20,448 nt of DNA from Balneolia bacterium (lineage in GTDB: Bacteria > Bacteroidota > Rhodothermia > Balneolales > Cyclonatronaceae), in the NCBI GenBank assembly GCA_003567135.1, contig PXAI01000160.1:1-20448 (forward strand), written 5' to 3'. A program made the position numbers and the translations under genes. This document shows positions 11,915 through 19,687 of this stretch, piece by piece. The stretch's first letter is position 1. Each line of letters starts with the position of its first letter. The notes under the pieces were generated by a model, which saw nothing but the letters and a program-made list of their open reading frames with translations, was not told where the DNA came from and did no database searches.

Positions 11915-12649
11915 TTATCTTCTGCCCTGGTAAATCTCGTTTCTTCTGTTAACCACGAAAGGCTTTCCGTCGCTGCTTACGGTGATACGGGTAGCTGTTC
12001 CGCCATACTCTTCCCACTCGTAATTCTCGTCATTCCACTTGTACACAGAGTTGTTTGTACCAAGGATAAACACGGTTCCCTCTGCGCCAACGGCAATGTG
12101 GTTAGCTTCACCCGGAAGCTGCTCCCAGCTATTACCTCTTCTGCGGAAAATCTCGTTGTTGCGGTTCACAACAAACGCAGTTCCTTCAGGACCAACGCCA
12201 ATACGACGCGCTGTTCCGGAGATTTCGAGCCACTCGTAGCTGTCATCATCCCAGCGGTAAGGAGTATCATCCATACCGATGATCCATACTTCACCATTGC
12301 CGCCAATGTCGATATCATGAGCTCGGCCCGGCATTTGTGCCCAGTTGTTACCTCTGCGCTGGAAAATCTCGTTGTCACGATTAATCACCCAGGCGTTACC
12401 ATTCGGATCTACAGCGATTCTGGAAGCAGTTCCGCCGCGCTCATCCCACTCAAAATTATCTTCATTCCACTGGTAGGTTCTGTTGTTGGTTCCGATGATC
12501 CAAACTGAACCGTCAGCGCCGGCCGCGATATCTAAAGCACTGCCGGGCAATTGCTGCCACTGAGCGTTTGCTTCGTTGTTAAATGAAAACAATCCGATCA
12601 GGAGAAGGGCCGCCGTTAGAGAATAAGCTGTTATTTTTCTGTTTTTCAT
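11915..12649 (-). CDS. Secreted six-bladed tectonin beta-propeller protein
   Basis: A 244-residue protein with a signal peptide (MKNRKITAYSLTAALLLIGLFSFNNEANAQ). The whole mature chain is three units of exactly 72 residues starting at W31, W103 and W175. Each unit holds two blades. The first has W.QLPG.A..IA.GA.G.VWI.GTNN..Y.W, and the second has GGTA.RI.V...G.A.VVNR.NEIF.RRGN. This is the tectonin (TECPR, tachylectin-1) repeat; known relatives include fungal and invertebrate lectins that bind methylated glycans or lipopolysaccharide. Six blades would close a propeller. It has no other domain, so a secreted or periplasmic carbohydrate-binding role is inferred. The methyltransferase-like gene lies 68 bases upstream on the same strand. 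Confidence 0.85.
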   Translation of the reverse strand: MKNRKITAYSLTAALLLIGLFSFNNEANAQWQQLPGSALDIAAGADGSVWIIGTNNRTYQWNEDNFEWDERGGTASRIAVDPNGNAWVINRDNEIFQRRGNNWAQMPGRAHDIDIGGNGEVWIIGMDDTPYRWDDDSYEWLEISGTARRIGVGPEGTAFVVNRNNEIFRRRGNSWEQLPGEANHIAVGAEGTVFILGTNNSVYKWNDENYEWEEYGGTATRITVSSDGKPFVVNRRNEIYQGRR

Positions 12650-12717
12650 AATGTTAAGATTTAAAGTAAAGGTTAGTTCAAAATCGACTCACATTGAACA
12701 TAAACTAAAAAAAATAT

Positions 12718-13677
12718 CTACAGTTTCAATCTGTCTTTTTCAAGTTTCGCAGAAGATTTTGCCATACCGTTTGTCCTGATTTCCGTACTTTTTTTCTCTA
12801 AAAGAACGGATTCAGGTATGTTGTACAATGTATTGATTTCAAGGTCATCGTAATCATTTATCCATTTCCGGAAGCTCTTCTGCTCATCTTCCCGGTTGGC
12901 ATCATCAAGAATAATTACCGCGCCCGGATTGAGCCTTTCGTAAATCAGTTCCACGGCAGGATATCGCGCCATTTTGTTCACAGACTGTGGTGGGCCGTCC
13001 ACAATCAGCATATCAAATTTCAGGTTGGGATCAAGATTCGACAGGTTGTACCAAAGGAAGTTTTTTCCGCCAATTTCTTTATTCTCGAGCGGAGCCGCTT
13101 TGGTTTCGGCAAACTCATCTACTTCATGAAGCTGGAGGAGGGAATCAGTTTTTTTCCGGTATTCATTATCGTGATCCAGAGAGATGACTTTTCCCAATCC
13201 GTTCTTTTTACATGCATAACCGCAAACAATGGTCGAAACTCCACTGCCGAGCTCCAGAATCAGTTTCGGTTTTTTGATGGCGATCTGCGTCTGAACCAGC
13301 GACAAAAGCTCAGGTTTTGCGGCCCATCCATAGATGGCAGGAAGGGGAAACTTGAAATCAAGCTGCTGATGCAAAGAAATGAGTGCCTGAGTCTGACGCT
13401 GGTTATCGATAACTGACTCCTGTACGGCTCTGTAGGCGTGAAAAATGCCGCCAAATACAACCAATACGGCTAAGGTAAGGATGATTACCAGCGCACTGAT
13501 TCCGAAAATGAAGTAAACAGGCAGGGCAAGAACGAGGAAAAGGAAGGGAGGAATGAAAACAAAAGGGTGATCTGCGTATTTAATCTTCATTCCTGTGAAG
13601 AAGTTGGCAAAGACTTTAATCATGCGCTGGAAAAATAAATTGGGCTTATCTGACAAAATTCTGAGCTGATCAGGCAT
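12718..13677 (-). CDS. Membrane-anchored class I SAM-methyltransferase-like protein
   Basis: A 319-residue protein. Two hydrophobic helices at about residues 38-57 and 60-80 anchor it. A Rossmann domain follows, matching the Methyltransf_24 type. Motif I is ELGSGVST (142-149), the acidic strand-2 end is SLDHDNEY (D168), and DMLIVDGPP (222-230) and GAVIILDDANR (252-262) supply the later strands. These are the SAM-binding signatures, but the substrate is not predictable; relatives often occur in polysaccharide or surface-glycan loci. The C terminus is basic. The ATG at 13677 has no Shine-Dalgarno site. It probably shares a transcript with the tectonin gene downstream. Confidence 0.8.
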   Translation of the reverse strand: MPDQLRILSDKPNLFFQRMIKVFANFFTGMKIKYADHPFVFIPPFLFLVLALPVYFIFGISALVIILTLAVLVVFGGIFHAYRAVQESVIDNQRQTQALISLHQQLDFKFPLPAIYGWAAKPELLSLVQTQIAIKKPKLILELGSGVSTIVCGYACKKNGLGKVISLDHDNEYRKKTDSLLQLHEVDEFAETKAAPLENKEIGGKNFLWYNLSNLDPNLKFDMLIVDGPPQSVNKMARYPAVELIYERLNPGAVIILDDANREDEQKSFRKWINDYDDLEINTLYNIPESVLLEKKSTEIRTNGMAKSSAKLEKDRLKL

Positions 13678-13808
13678 TAGGAAATTTAATTCGGTTACTC
13701 AAAGCTTGCCTGTCGCTCCGGTACTAATACAATAAGTAGTTAAGGTGTTACAAAAATGCGAATTTTTTTCATTAAATAATATGAGCAATTTTTGTTTCGG
13801 GATGGTAT

Positions 13809-13865
13809 AAAAAAAGCACGCCTGTTACAAAGAAGCAATGCAATGCGTCTCTGTAACAGGCGTGC
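13809..13865 (-). terminator. Rho-independent terminator of clpC
   Basis: GCACGCCTGTTACA (13816-13829) and TGTAACAGGCGTGC (13852-13865) form a 14-base perfect stem with a 22-base loop. On the minus strand it is followed by seven Ts (13815-13809). It starts 24 bases after the clpC stop. Confidence 0.9.
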
Positions 13866-13888
13866 AAAATATCCGCGTTGAGGATGTC

Positions 13889-16465
13889 TTACTTAGACTC
13901 TTCCTCTGCTTTTTTCTCCGACTCTTCTTCGTCGGTTACTTCGGCATCTTTCCATTCAAACATCAGATTATCGCGCGAAGCGTTCATCTTTATGCGAATG
14001 GTTGACCCTTCTGCTTTTTCGGAGTTTAGTAACTCTTCGGCCAGCGGATCTTCAACATATCGCTGAATAGCGCGCTTGAGCGGCCTTGCACCGTATTTTG
14101 GATCAAATCCTTTTTCTGAGAGAAACTCTTTGGCGCCCTTTGTAATATCAACGTTGAAGTTGAGATCACGGATTCGCTTGAAGAGCTCATCAGCCATATT
14201 ATCGATAATCTTGAAGATATCGTTTTTCTCGAGCGGCTTGAAGACGATCACATCATCAACGCGATTCAGGAATTCAGGGTTGAACACTTTACGAAGCGCA
14301 TCCTGAATAACAGACTTCATCTTTGCATAATCAAAGGATGAGTCAGACGGGCTGAACCCGATTCCGCGTCCCAGATTTTTGATATCACGCGCTCCGATGT
14401 TGGATGTCATGATAATGATCGTGTTTCTGAAATCGACTTTGTGGCCGAGAGAATCAGTAAGAATACCGTCATCCAGAACCTGGAGCAGAAGGTTGAACAC
14501 ATCAGGGTGTGCTTTTTCGATTTCATCCAGAAGTACAACTGAATACGGCTTACGGCGCACTTTTTCGGTAAGAATTCCGCCTTCCTCATATCCAACATAT
14601 CCCGGAGGCGCTCCAACCAGACGCGACACGGAAAACTTCTCCATGTACTCACTCATATCAATTCTGATGAGGGCGTCATCAACGTCAAAGAGATATTTGG
14701 CAAGCACTTTGGCAAGCTCGGTTTTCCCGACGCCGGTAGGGCCGAGGAAAATAAATGAACCGATCGGGCGCGCCGGATCTTTCAGTCCTGCACGTGTACG
14801 CTGAATCGCTTTAGCCAGCTTGTTGATGGCTTCGTCCTGACCAATAACTTTGCCGGCGAGCTCATCCTGCATTTTCAGCAGTTTGATGCCTTCCTTCTGG
14901 GCAATCTTGTTAACCGGAATTCCGGTCATCATTGCAATGACGCGCGCCACGTCGCTTTCACTAACATCGAAAACAATTTCTTCAGACTCTTTTTCCCAGT
15001 TTTGTTGCGCCTGCTCCAGTTCCTCAATCAGCTTTTTCTCGCGATCACGAAGACGTGCCGCATCCTCAAAACGCTGCTTTTTTACCATCGAGTTCTTTTC
15101 AGTACTCGTTTTTTCGATCTCTTCTTCGAGATCGATAATATGCTTTGGCACGGTAATATTAGCGAGGTGAACTCTGGCTCCGGCTTCATCGAGCGCGTCA
15201 ATTGCTTTGTCCGGCAGATACCGGTCGGTAACGTAGCGGTCGGTTAATTTTACGCAGGCTTTAAGTGCCTCTTCCGTATATCGAACCGAGTGGTGTTTCT
15301 CGTATTTGCTTTTGATCTGATTCAGAATGGTAACCGTTTCTTCCGGAGTAGTGGGATCTACCATAATTTTCTGGAATCGACGCTCCAGGGCGCCATCTTT
15401 TTCAATAAACTGACGGTATTCGTTGAGCGTTGTGGCTCCGATAGCCTGAACATCTCCGCGGGCAAGCGCGGGTTTCAGCATGTTTGAGGCATCGAGTGAT
15501 CCAGATGCTCCGCCTGCGCCTACAATGGTGTGAAGCTCATCAATAAACAAAATTACGTTGTTCACTTTTTCGAGTTCGTTCATCACCGCTTTCATACGTT
15601 CCTCGAACTGGCCACGGTATTTGGTGCCTGCCACAAGCGCAGCAAGATCAAGCGCCACAACGCGCTTATCGTAAAGTACCCTTGAAACTTTGCGGGTAAC
15701 AATCCGGATAGCAAGTCCTTCCGCGATGGCCGTTTTTCCCACTCCGGGCTCCCCGATCAGCACAGGGTTGTTCTTCTTGCGCCTGCTGAGAACCTGCGCC
15801 ACGCGTTCAATTTCTTTTTCCCGACCCACGATAGGATCAAGTTTTCCATCTTCTGCAATTTTGGTTAAATCACGTCCGAAGTTATCAAGTACGGGTGTTT
15901 TAGACTTATCCATTTTCTTTTGACTTGAGCTGCCTGAGGAGGGTTTATAACTTTTTGAAGATCCGGTTTCGGATGTTACCTGAGAAGTGCCGGTTGCTGA
16001 TGAAGCGGAAGAGCTCTGACCCCGGGATTTGCCCGAAATAATGAAATCCAGTTCTTCGCGAACGGCTTCGTAGGTAACGCTGAACTGCTGTAAAATTTGT
16101 GCGGCAATGTTTTCATCATCCCTTAAAAGTGAAAGGAGAAGATGTTCGGTGCCGATGGTATCGCTCTTGTAAAGCTTTGCTTCCAGATAGGTGATGCGCA
16201 GAACTTTTTCCGCCTGTTTTGTAAGCGGGATATTTCCAACAGTAACGGCGCCGCCTGTTCCGCGAACGGTATCCTCAATTGTTTTTTTGAGTTTGAAAAG
16301 GTCGCAGTTCAGATTCTTTAGAATCTTAATGGCCGCGCCCTCGCCAAGCCTGATGATACCAAGCGTAAGGTGTTCGGTTCCGATGTAATCGTGGCCCAGA
16401 CGCAACGCTTCCTCGCGGCTGAACTGGATTACATCTCGTACTCTGTTAGAAAAGTTGCCTTCCAT
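13889..16465 (-). CDS. clpC: ATP-dependent Clp protease ATP-binding subunit ClpC
   Basis: An 858-residue AAA+ unfoldase that feeds substrates to ClpP. Two Clp_N repeats (about 1-145) are followed by a Ser-rich linker (about 145-185) that varies between relatives. AAA-1 has Walker A GEPGVGKT (238-245) and Walker B ILFIDE (305-310). A UVR motif lies in the middle domain (about 455-480), which marks ClpC rather than ClpB or ClpA. AAA-2 has GPTGVGKT (575-582) and VVLLDE (643-648), and the ClpP-docking loop contains GIGF (701-704). The C-terminal tail is acidic with lysines. The gene is monocistronic, with its own promoter and a strong terminator. No mcsA/mcsB or ctsR is visible nearby. Confidence 0.96.
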   Translation of the reverse strand: MEGNFSNRVRDVIQFSREEALRLGHDYIGTEHLTLGIIRLGEGAAIKILKNLNCDLFKLKKTIEDTVRGTGGAVTVGNIPLTKQAEKVLRITYLEAKLYKSDTIGTEHLLLSLLRDDENIAAQILQQFSVTYEAVREELDFIISGKSRGQSSSASSATGTSQVTSETGSSKSYKPSSGSSSQKKMDKSKTPVLDNFGRDLTKIAEDGKLDPIVGREKEIERVAQVLSRRKKNNPVLIGEPGVGKTAIAEGLAIRIVTRKVSRVLYDKRVVALDLAALVAGTKYRGQFEERMKAVMNELEKVNNVILFIDELHTIVGAGGASGSLDASNMLKPALARGDVQAIGATTLNEYRQFIEKDGALERRFQKIMVDPTTPEETVTILNQIKSKYEKHHSVRYTEEALKACVKLTDRYVTDRYLPDKAIDALDEAGARVHLANITVPKHIIDLEEEIEKTSTEKNSMVKKQRFEDAARLRDREKKLIEELEQAQQNWEKESEEIVFDVSESDVARVIAMMTGIPVNKIAQKEGIKLLKMQDELAGKVIGQDEAINKLAKAIQRTRAGLKDPARPIGSFIFLGPTGVGKTELAKVLAKYLFDVDDALIRIDMSEYMEKFSVSRLVGAPPGYVGYEEGGILTEKVRRKPYSVVLLDEIEKAHPDVFNLLLQVLDDGILTDSLGHKVDFRNTIIIMTSNIGARDIKNLGRGIGFSPSDSSFDYAKMKSVIQDALRKVFNPEFLNRVDDVIVFKPLEKNDIFKIIDNMADELFKRIRDLNFNVDITKGAKEFLSEKGFDPKYGARPLKRAIQRYVEDPLAEELLNSEKAEGSTIRIKMNASRDNLMFEWKDAEVTDEEESEKKAEEESK

Positions 16466-16796
16466 AATAATGGAGTAGAAGTTTGCTAAATGACTGGATC
16501 TGTGAAATAATTCTGCTTACTAAACGATGCACTCACTGCATTAGTTCGTCATTGCTCAAAGTAGTATGGAGCAATCCTAAAATCAAGCATAAAACGGTGA
16601 TTCGCTTCTTAACGGGAATTTACAGCCGGTGTACGTTATGTGCAGCAATATTAATCAGGTAAGCGGGTTTTTTTATTCCTGATTTCGTTCAGTATTTGAA
16701 CCGGAAATAAATTCTTTGATTCTGCTATCGAAGTGAATTGGCGTGCAGTTGCCACAAATATGCTTTGGCTGAGTGATAATCAGCCGGGAAAAAATC
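16466..16796. other. 331-base gap between gpmI and clpC
   Basis: No gene or RNA is recognised. It contains the clpC promoter (16556-16586) and a 90-base clpC leader. A GGCTGA/TCAGCC hairpin (16767-16785) lies just after the gpmI stop and may act as a weak 3' end, although it lacks a T-tract. Confidence 0.5.
16556..16586 (-). promoter_or_regulatory. Candidate promoter of clpC
   Basis: On the minus strand, TTG (16586-16584) is followed exactly 20 bases later by TACTTTGA (16563-16556). The transcript would begin about 80 bases before the ATG. No CtsR-like direct heptads are evident. Confidence 0.5.
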
Positions 16797-18308
16797 CTAA
16801 AACAGTGCTTTCCCGGTCATTTCTTCAGGCTGAGAAATCTTCATCAGCTTGAGTAGGGAAGGAGCCACATCGGCCAGAATTCCGTCCTCCGGGGATGCGT
16901 TTTTGTTTTCAGGATCGATCAGAATAAAGGGCACGGGCGCGGTAGTATGTGCGGTATGCGCGCTGCCGTCTTTTTCGTACATGCAGTCGGCGTTTCCGTG
17001 ATCTGCAATGATGATAATTTTGTAATCATGCTTCATCGCCGTTTCAATGACGCGTTTGAGCTGAATGTCAACAAACTCAACGGCTTTTACGGCGGCTTCA
17101 AAAACGCCGGTATGGCCAACCATGTCCGGATTGGCGAAGTTCAGAATCCCCAGATCGTATTTTTCTGATTTCAGCGCTTCGCAAAGTTTATCCGCCACCT
17201 GATCGGCGCTCATCTCGGGCTGAAGATCGTACGTGGCCACTTTCGGACTCGGAACCATAATGCGCTCCTCGCCGACATTTTCTTTCTCGTCGCCGCCGTT
17301 AAAGAAATACGTTACGTGGGGATATTTTTCGGTTTCGGCGATGCGAAGCTGTTTTTTGCCGGCATCAGCCACCACTTTCCCAAGCGTATTCACCAGATTG
17401 ACCGGAGGATAGGCGACCGGAACCCAGGTGTAGCGCTCATCATAGCGGGTGAAAGAGCAGTAGTGAAGATCAAGATACTGTCGCTCGAAGGAATCGAACT
17501 TCGGATCGGTAAGTGCCGTGGTGATTTGGCGCGCACGGTCACCGCGGATGTTGAAGAAAATGACGGTGTCTTTTTTGCTCAGTCTGGATTCCGGGGAAGT
17601 ATCGATCAGGGAAGGGAGGATGAACTCATCGGTAACGTTATCGGCATAGCTGCTTTCAAAGGCTTCATTTGCGGTTGCAAACGTTTTCCCCTGGCCGTTA
17701 ACCAGAAGCTCAACAGCTTTTTGAGTTCTTTCCCAGCGGTGATCACGATCCATGGCATAATAGCGGCCAACCACAGATGCGATTTTGCCGATACCGAATT
17801 CCTTAGCCTTTTCTTCAAACGCCTTGGCATATTTGATGCCTCCGTTTGGAGCAGTATCGCGGCCGTCGGTAAATGCGTGAACGTAAACCTGCTTCAGGCC
17901 CTCTTTTTTGGCCAGCTTCAGCAGCGCATAGAGGTGTTCGTTATGGGAGTGAACGCCGCCGTCGGAGAAGAGTCCCATTACGTGGATGTGCCCCTTCTTT
18001 TTTCCGTTTTCGATGGCGTCGAGCAGAACCTTGTTCTCAAAAAAATCGCCTTCGCGGATCGATTTGTTGATCCTTGAAAGCTCCTGCCAGACAATTCTTC
18101 CGGCTCCGATATTGAGGTGGCCTACTTCAGAATTCCCAAACTGACCCTCCGGAAGGCCTACATCTTCGCCGGAAGCCGATAACCGGCTATTGGGCCACGT
18201 GCTCATTAATCCATCAAAGAAAGGCGTTTTTGCTTTACTGATGGCGCTTATTTCAGGATTTTCGGACACACCATATCCGTCAAGAATTACAAGCAGGGCA
18301 CGTGACAT
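16797..18308 (-). CDS. gpmI: 2,3-bisphosphoglycerate-independent phosphoglycerate mutase
   Basis: A 503-residue cytoplasmic glycolytic enzyme that interconverts 3- and 2-phosphoglycerate through a phosphoserine intermediate, using two Mn ions. The alkaline-phosphatase-type first metal site is VILDGYG (D10). The catalytic Ser is S60 in FGNSEVGHLNIGAGR. The substrate loop is DGRDTAPNGG, and the later metal ligands are in NPDMVGHTG and ADHGNADCM followed by SAHTAHTTAPVP. Length is typical. It starts 48 bases after the rpsT stop and is probably transcribed with it. No Shine-Dalgarno site is visible. Confidence 0.96.
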   Translation of the reverse strand: MSRALLVILDGYGVSENPEISAISKAKTPFFDGLMSTWPNSRLSASGEDVGLPEGQFGNSEVGHLNIGAGRIVWQELSRINKSIREGDFFENKVLLDAIENGKKKGHIHVMGLFSDGGVHSHNEHLYALLKLAKKEGLKQVYVHAFTDGRDTAPNGGIKYAKAFEEKAKEFGIGKIASVVGRYYAMDRDHRWERTQKAVELLVNGQGKTFATANEAFESSYADNVTDEFILPSLIDTSPESRLSKKDTVIFFNIRGDRARQITTALTDPKFDSFERQYLDLHYCSFTRYDERYTWVPVAYPPVNLVNTLGKVVADAGKKQLRIAETEKYPHVTYFFNGGDEKENVGEERIMVPSPKVATYDLQPEMSADQVADKLCEALKSEKYDLGILNFANPDMVGHTGVFEAAVKAVEFVDIQLKRVIETAMKHDYKIIIIADHGNADCMYEKDGSAHTAHTTAPVPFILIDPENKNASPEDGILADVAPSLLKLMKISQPEEMTGKALF

Positions 18309-18356
18309 AAGAAATAGTTATTTGACAAAGAAAAGGCGGTTTTACTGAGTTACAGC

Positions 18357-18611
18357 TCAGGAAAGCTTGTTGACGTGGCGGGTCATATTGGATTTCTTGT
18401 TAGCCACGTTTTTTGGATGGATAAGACGCTTAACAGCCATTCTGTCCATGTAAGAAACCGCTTCAGTCAGCGCTTTTTCCGCTTCAGCCTTGTCCGTTGA
18501 ATTCAGCACTTTTTTGTACAGAGTACGTACCTTGGAACGCTTGGCACGGTTTGCAATTCGCTTCTTTTTGTCCTGACGGACACGCTTAATCGATGATTTA
18601 TGTTGAGGCAT
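18357..18611 (-). CDS. rpsT: 30S ribosomal protein S20
   Basis: An 84-residue, strongly basic protein that binds 16S rRNA early in 30S assembly. The N terminus MPQHKSSIKRVRQDKKKR and the segment AVSYMDRMAVKRLIHPKNVANKKSNMTRH match S20, including the conserved NxAxRS-like (NRAKRSKVR) helix start. It is transcribed divergently from cmk, with its own promoter at 18690-18720. It precedes gpmI, an uncommon partner. Confidence 0.95.
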   Translation of the reverse strand: MPQHKSSIKRVRQDKKKRIANRAKRSKVRTLYKKVLNSTDKAEAEKALTEAVSYMDRMAVKRLIHPKNVANKKSNMTRHVNKLS

Positions 18612-18689
18612 TTACACTATTATTTGATTGAAAATTAAGGGAATATCAGCCCCCTGATTTTCGACATGGTTATTTTGTAGTACAGTCTT

Positions 18690-18720
18690 TAAATTTAAGG
18701 TCTTTGTTAATTACAATCAA
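18690..18720 (-). promoter_or_regulatory. Promoter of rpsT
   Basis: On the minus strand, TTG (18720-18718) lies exactly 20 bases before TAAATTTA (18697-18690). The leader would be about 75 nt. Confidence 0.5.
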
Positions 18721-18780
18721 TAAGGAATATCTGTTCCTGTTTACCTCAATTTCTGACCTAATAAATTACACTTTTATAGT

Positions 18781-19428
18781 ATGATCGTAACCATCGACGG
18801 CCCTGCAGGTTCGGGCAAAAGCAGCACAGCAAAAGCAGTAGCCCGGCAAACCGGATGGCATTATCTCGATTCCGGCGCGCTGTACCGTACGTTCACACTT
18901 ATATATATAAGGTCAGGTGCCGATGATAACCGCTTTGAGGAAACGGCAGATAATCATGAGATAGAACTGAGCGTTGAGGGTCGTCGTGTTATCACGCTGC
19001 TGGATGGAAAAGAAATGGGGGATGAGATCCGCACTAAAGAAGTGTCGGGCAAAGTCAGCCACGTGGCCGCTATTGGCTGGGTGCGAGACCGGGTGAACCG
19101 GATCATGCGTGAAGCCGCTGAGAAGTATAATTTTATTGCAGACGGACGCGACTTGGGCAGCGTAGTTTTTCCCGAAGCCAGGCTGAAGTTTTTTATGGTG
19201 GCTGATCCGGAAGTGCGGGCGAAAAGGCGTTTCGAGGAAATGAAGGAAAACGGAATGAATCCTGACTATGATGAGGTTCTCTCTAATATAAAGTCACGCG
19301 ACAAGGCAGATTCCGGCCGGAAGATTGCGCCCTTGACGGAGCCTGAAGGTGCCATCAGAATTGACACCACATCCCTTGCTTTTAAGAAGCAGGTTGAGCT
19401 GATCGCTGAAAAGGTTAAGTCTGTGTAG
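18781..19428 (+). CDS. cmk: Cytidylate kinase
   Basis: A 215-residue cytoplasmic kinase that converts CMP/dCMP to the diphosphate with ATP. The P-loop is GPAGSGKSS (7-15). The CMP-binding segment is HYLDSGALYRTFT, the conserved EIRTKEVSGKVSHVAAI region binds the nucleotide, and RDLGSVVFPEARLKFFMVAD carries the catalytic arginines and the lid lead-in. Length is normal. It directly precedes rpsA, a common bacterial arrangement. A weak promoter-like pair, TTTG and TATCTGTT 21 bases apart, begins at 18703. No terminator is seen before rpsA, so read-through is possible. Confidence 0.95.
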   Translation: MIVTIDGPAGSGKSSTAKAVARQTGWHYLDSGALYRTFTLIYIRSGADDNRFEETADNHEIELSVEGRRVITLLDGKEMGDEIRTKEVSGKVSHVAAIGWVRDRVNRIMREAAEKYNFIADGRDLGSVVFPEARLKFFMVADPEVRAKRRFEEMKENGMNPDYDEVLSNIKSRDKADSGRKIAPLTEPEGAIRIDTTSLAFKKQVELIAEKVKSV

Positions 19429-19544
19429 ATTTATAAGATTAAATTTATCAGTAATATAAGTGGCATTTTAATTGGTTTCTATCACCTGATTAAGAGTGTG
19501 AAATTCGTGTGGTTTCAACTAAAGTATTTTTAAAACAAAAATTG

Positions 19545-19552
19545 TATATTTA
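19545..19552 (+). promoter_or_regulatory. Possible -10 element for rpsA
   Basis: TATATTTA matches the -7 boxes of other promoters here, but no TTG occurs 20 bases upstream. Initiation would fall right at the leader hairpin that begins at 19555. Confidence 0.3.
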
Positions 19553-19554
19553 AA

Positions 19555-19579
19555 GCTCTCAACTTTTTGAGTTGGGAGC
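19555..19579 (+). promoter_or_regulatory. Leader hairpin upstream of rpsA
   Basis: GCTCTCAACT (19555-19564) pairs with AGTTGGGAGC (19570-19579), with one wobble and a five-base loop. There is no T-tract. The 3' arm contains GGGAG, a plausible ribosome-binding site for the short ORF at 19588, so the hairpin could hide it. Confidence 0.5.
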
Positions 19580-19587
19580 CAATAATT

Positions 19588-19641
19588 ATGTCAACAATAA
19601 CTAAAACGTTAACCCTAATCCCACCCCGAAAGCTTTTTTAA
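19588..19641 (+). CDS. Possible 17-residue leader peptide ahead of rpsA
   Basis: ATG at 19588 opens a 17-codon frame, MSTITKTLTLIPPRKLF, ending in TAA at 19639-19641, 46 bases before the rpsA ATG. GGGAG lies nine bases upstream of its ATG, better placed than most ribosome-binding sites in the window, but it is buried in a hairpin arm. The frame is short enough to arise by chance. Confidence 0.3.
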   Translation: MSTITKTLTLIPPRKLF

Positions 19642-19687
19642 TAAGTAATCAGGTTGCGGCAATTAGTTACAACAGGAACAATCATTA

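Noticed and set aside
12098..12508. Plus-strand 136-codon frame
   Set aside because: It is antisense to the tectonin repeats and its apparent internal repetition is inherited from them.
14379..14804. Plus-strand 141-codon frame
   Set aside because: It is antisense to the AAA-2 domain of clpC and has no start signals or family features.
16767..16785. GGCTGA/TCAGCC hairpin after gpmI as a terminator
   Set aside because: The stem is six bases and is followed by AAAG on the minus strand rather than Ts, so it is not listed as a terminator.
17316..18077. Plus-strand 253-codon open frame
   Set aside because: It lies entirely antisense to gpmI, whose motifs are complete. It has no recognisable domain and is explained by codon bias of the real gene.
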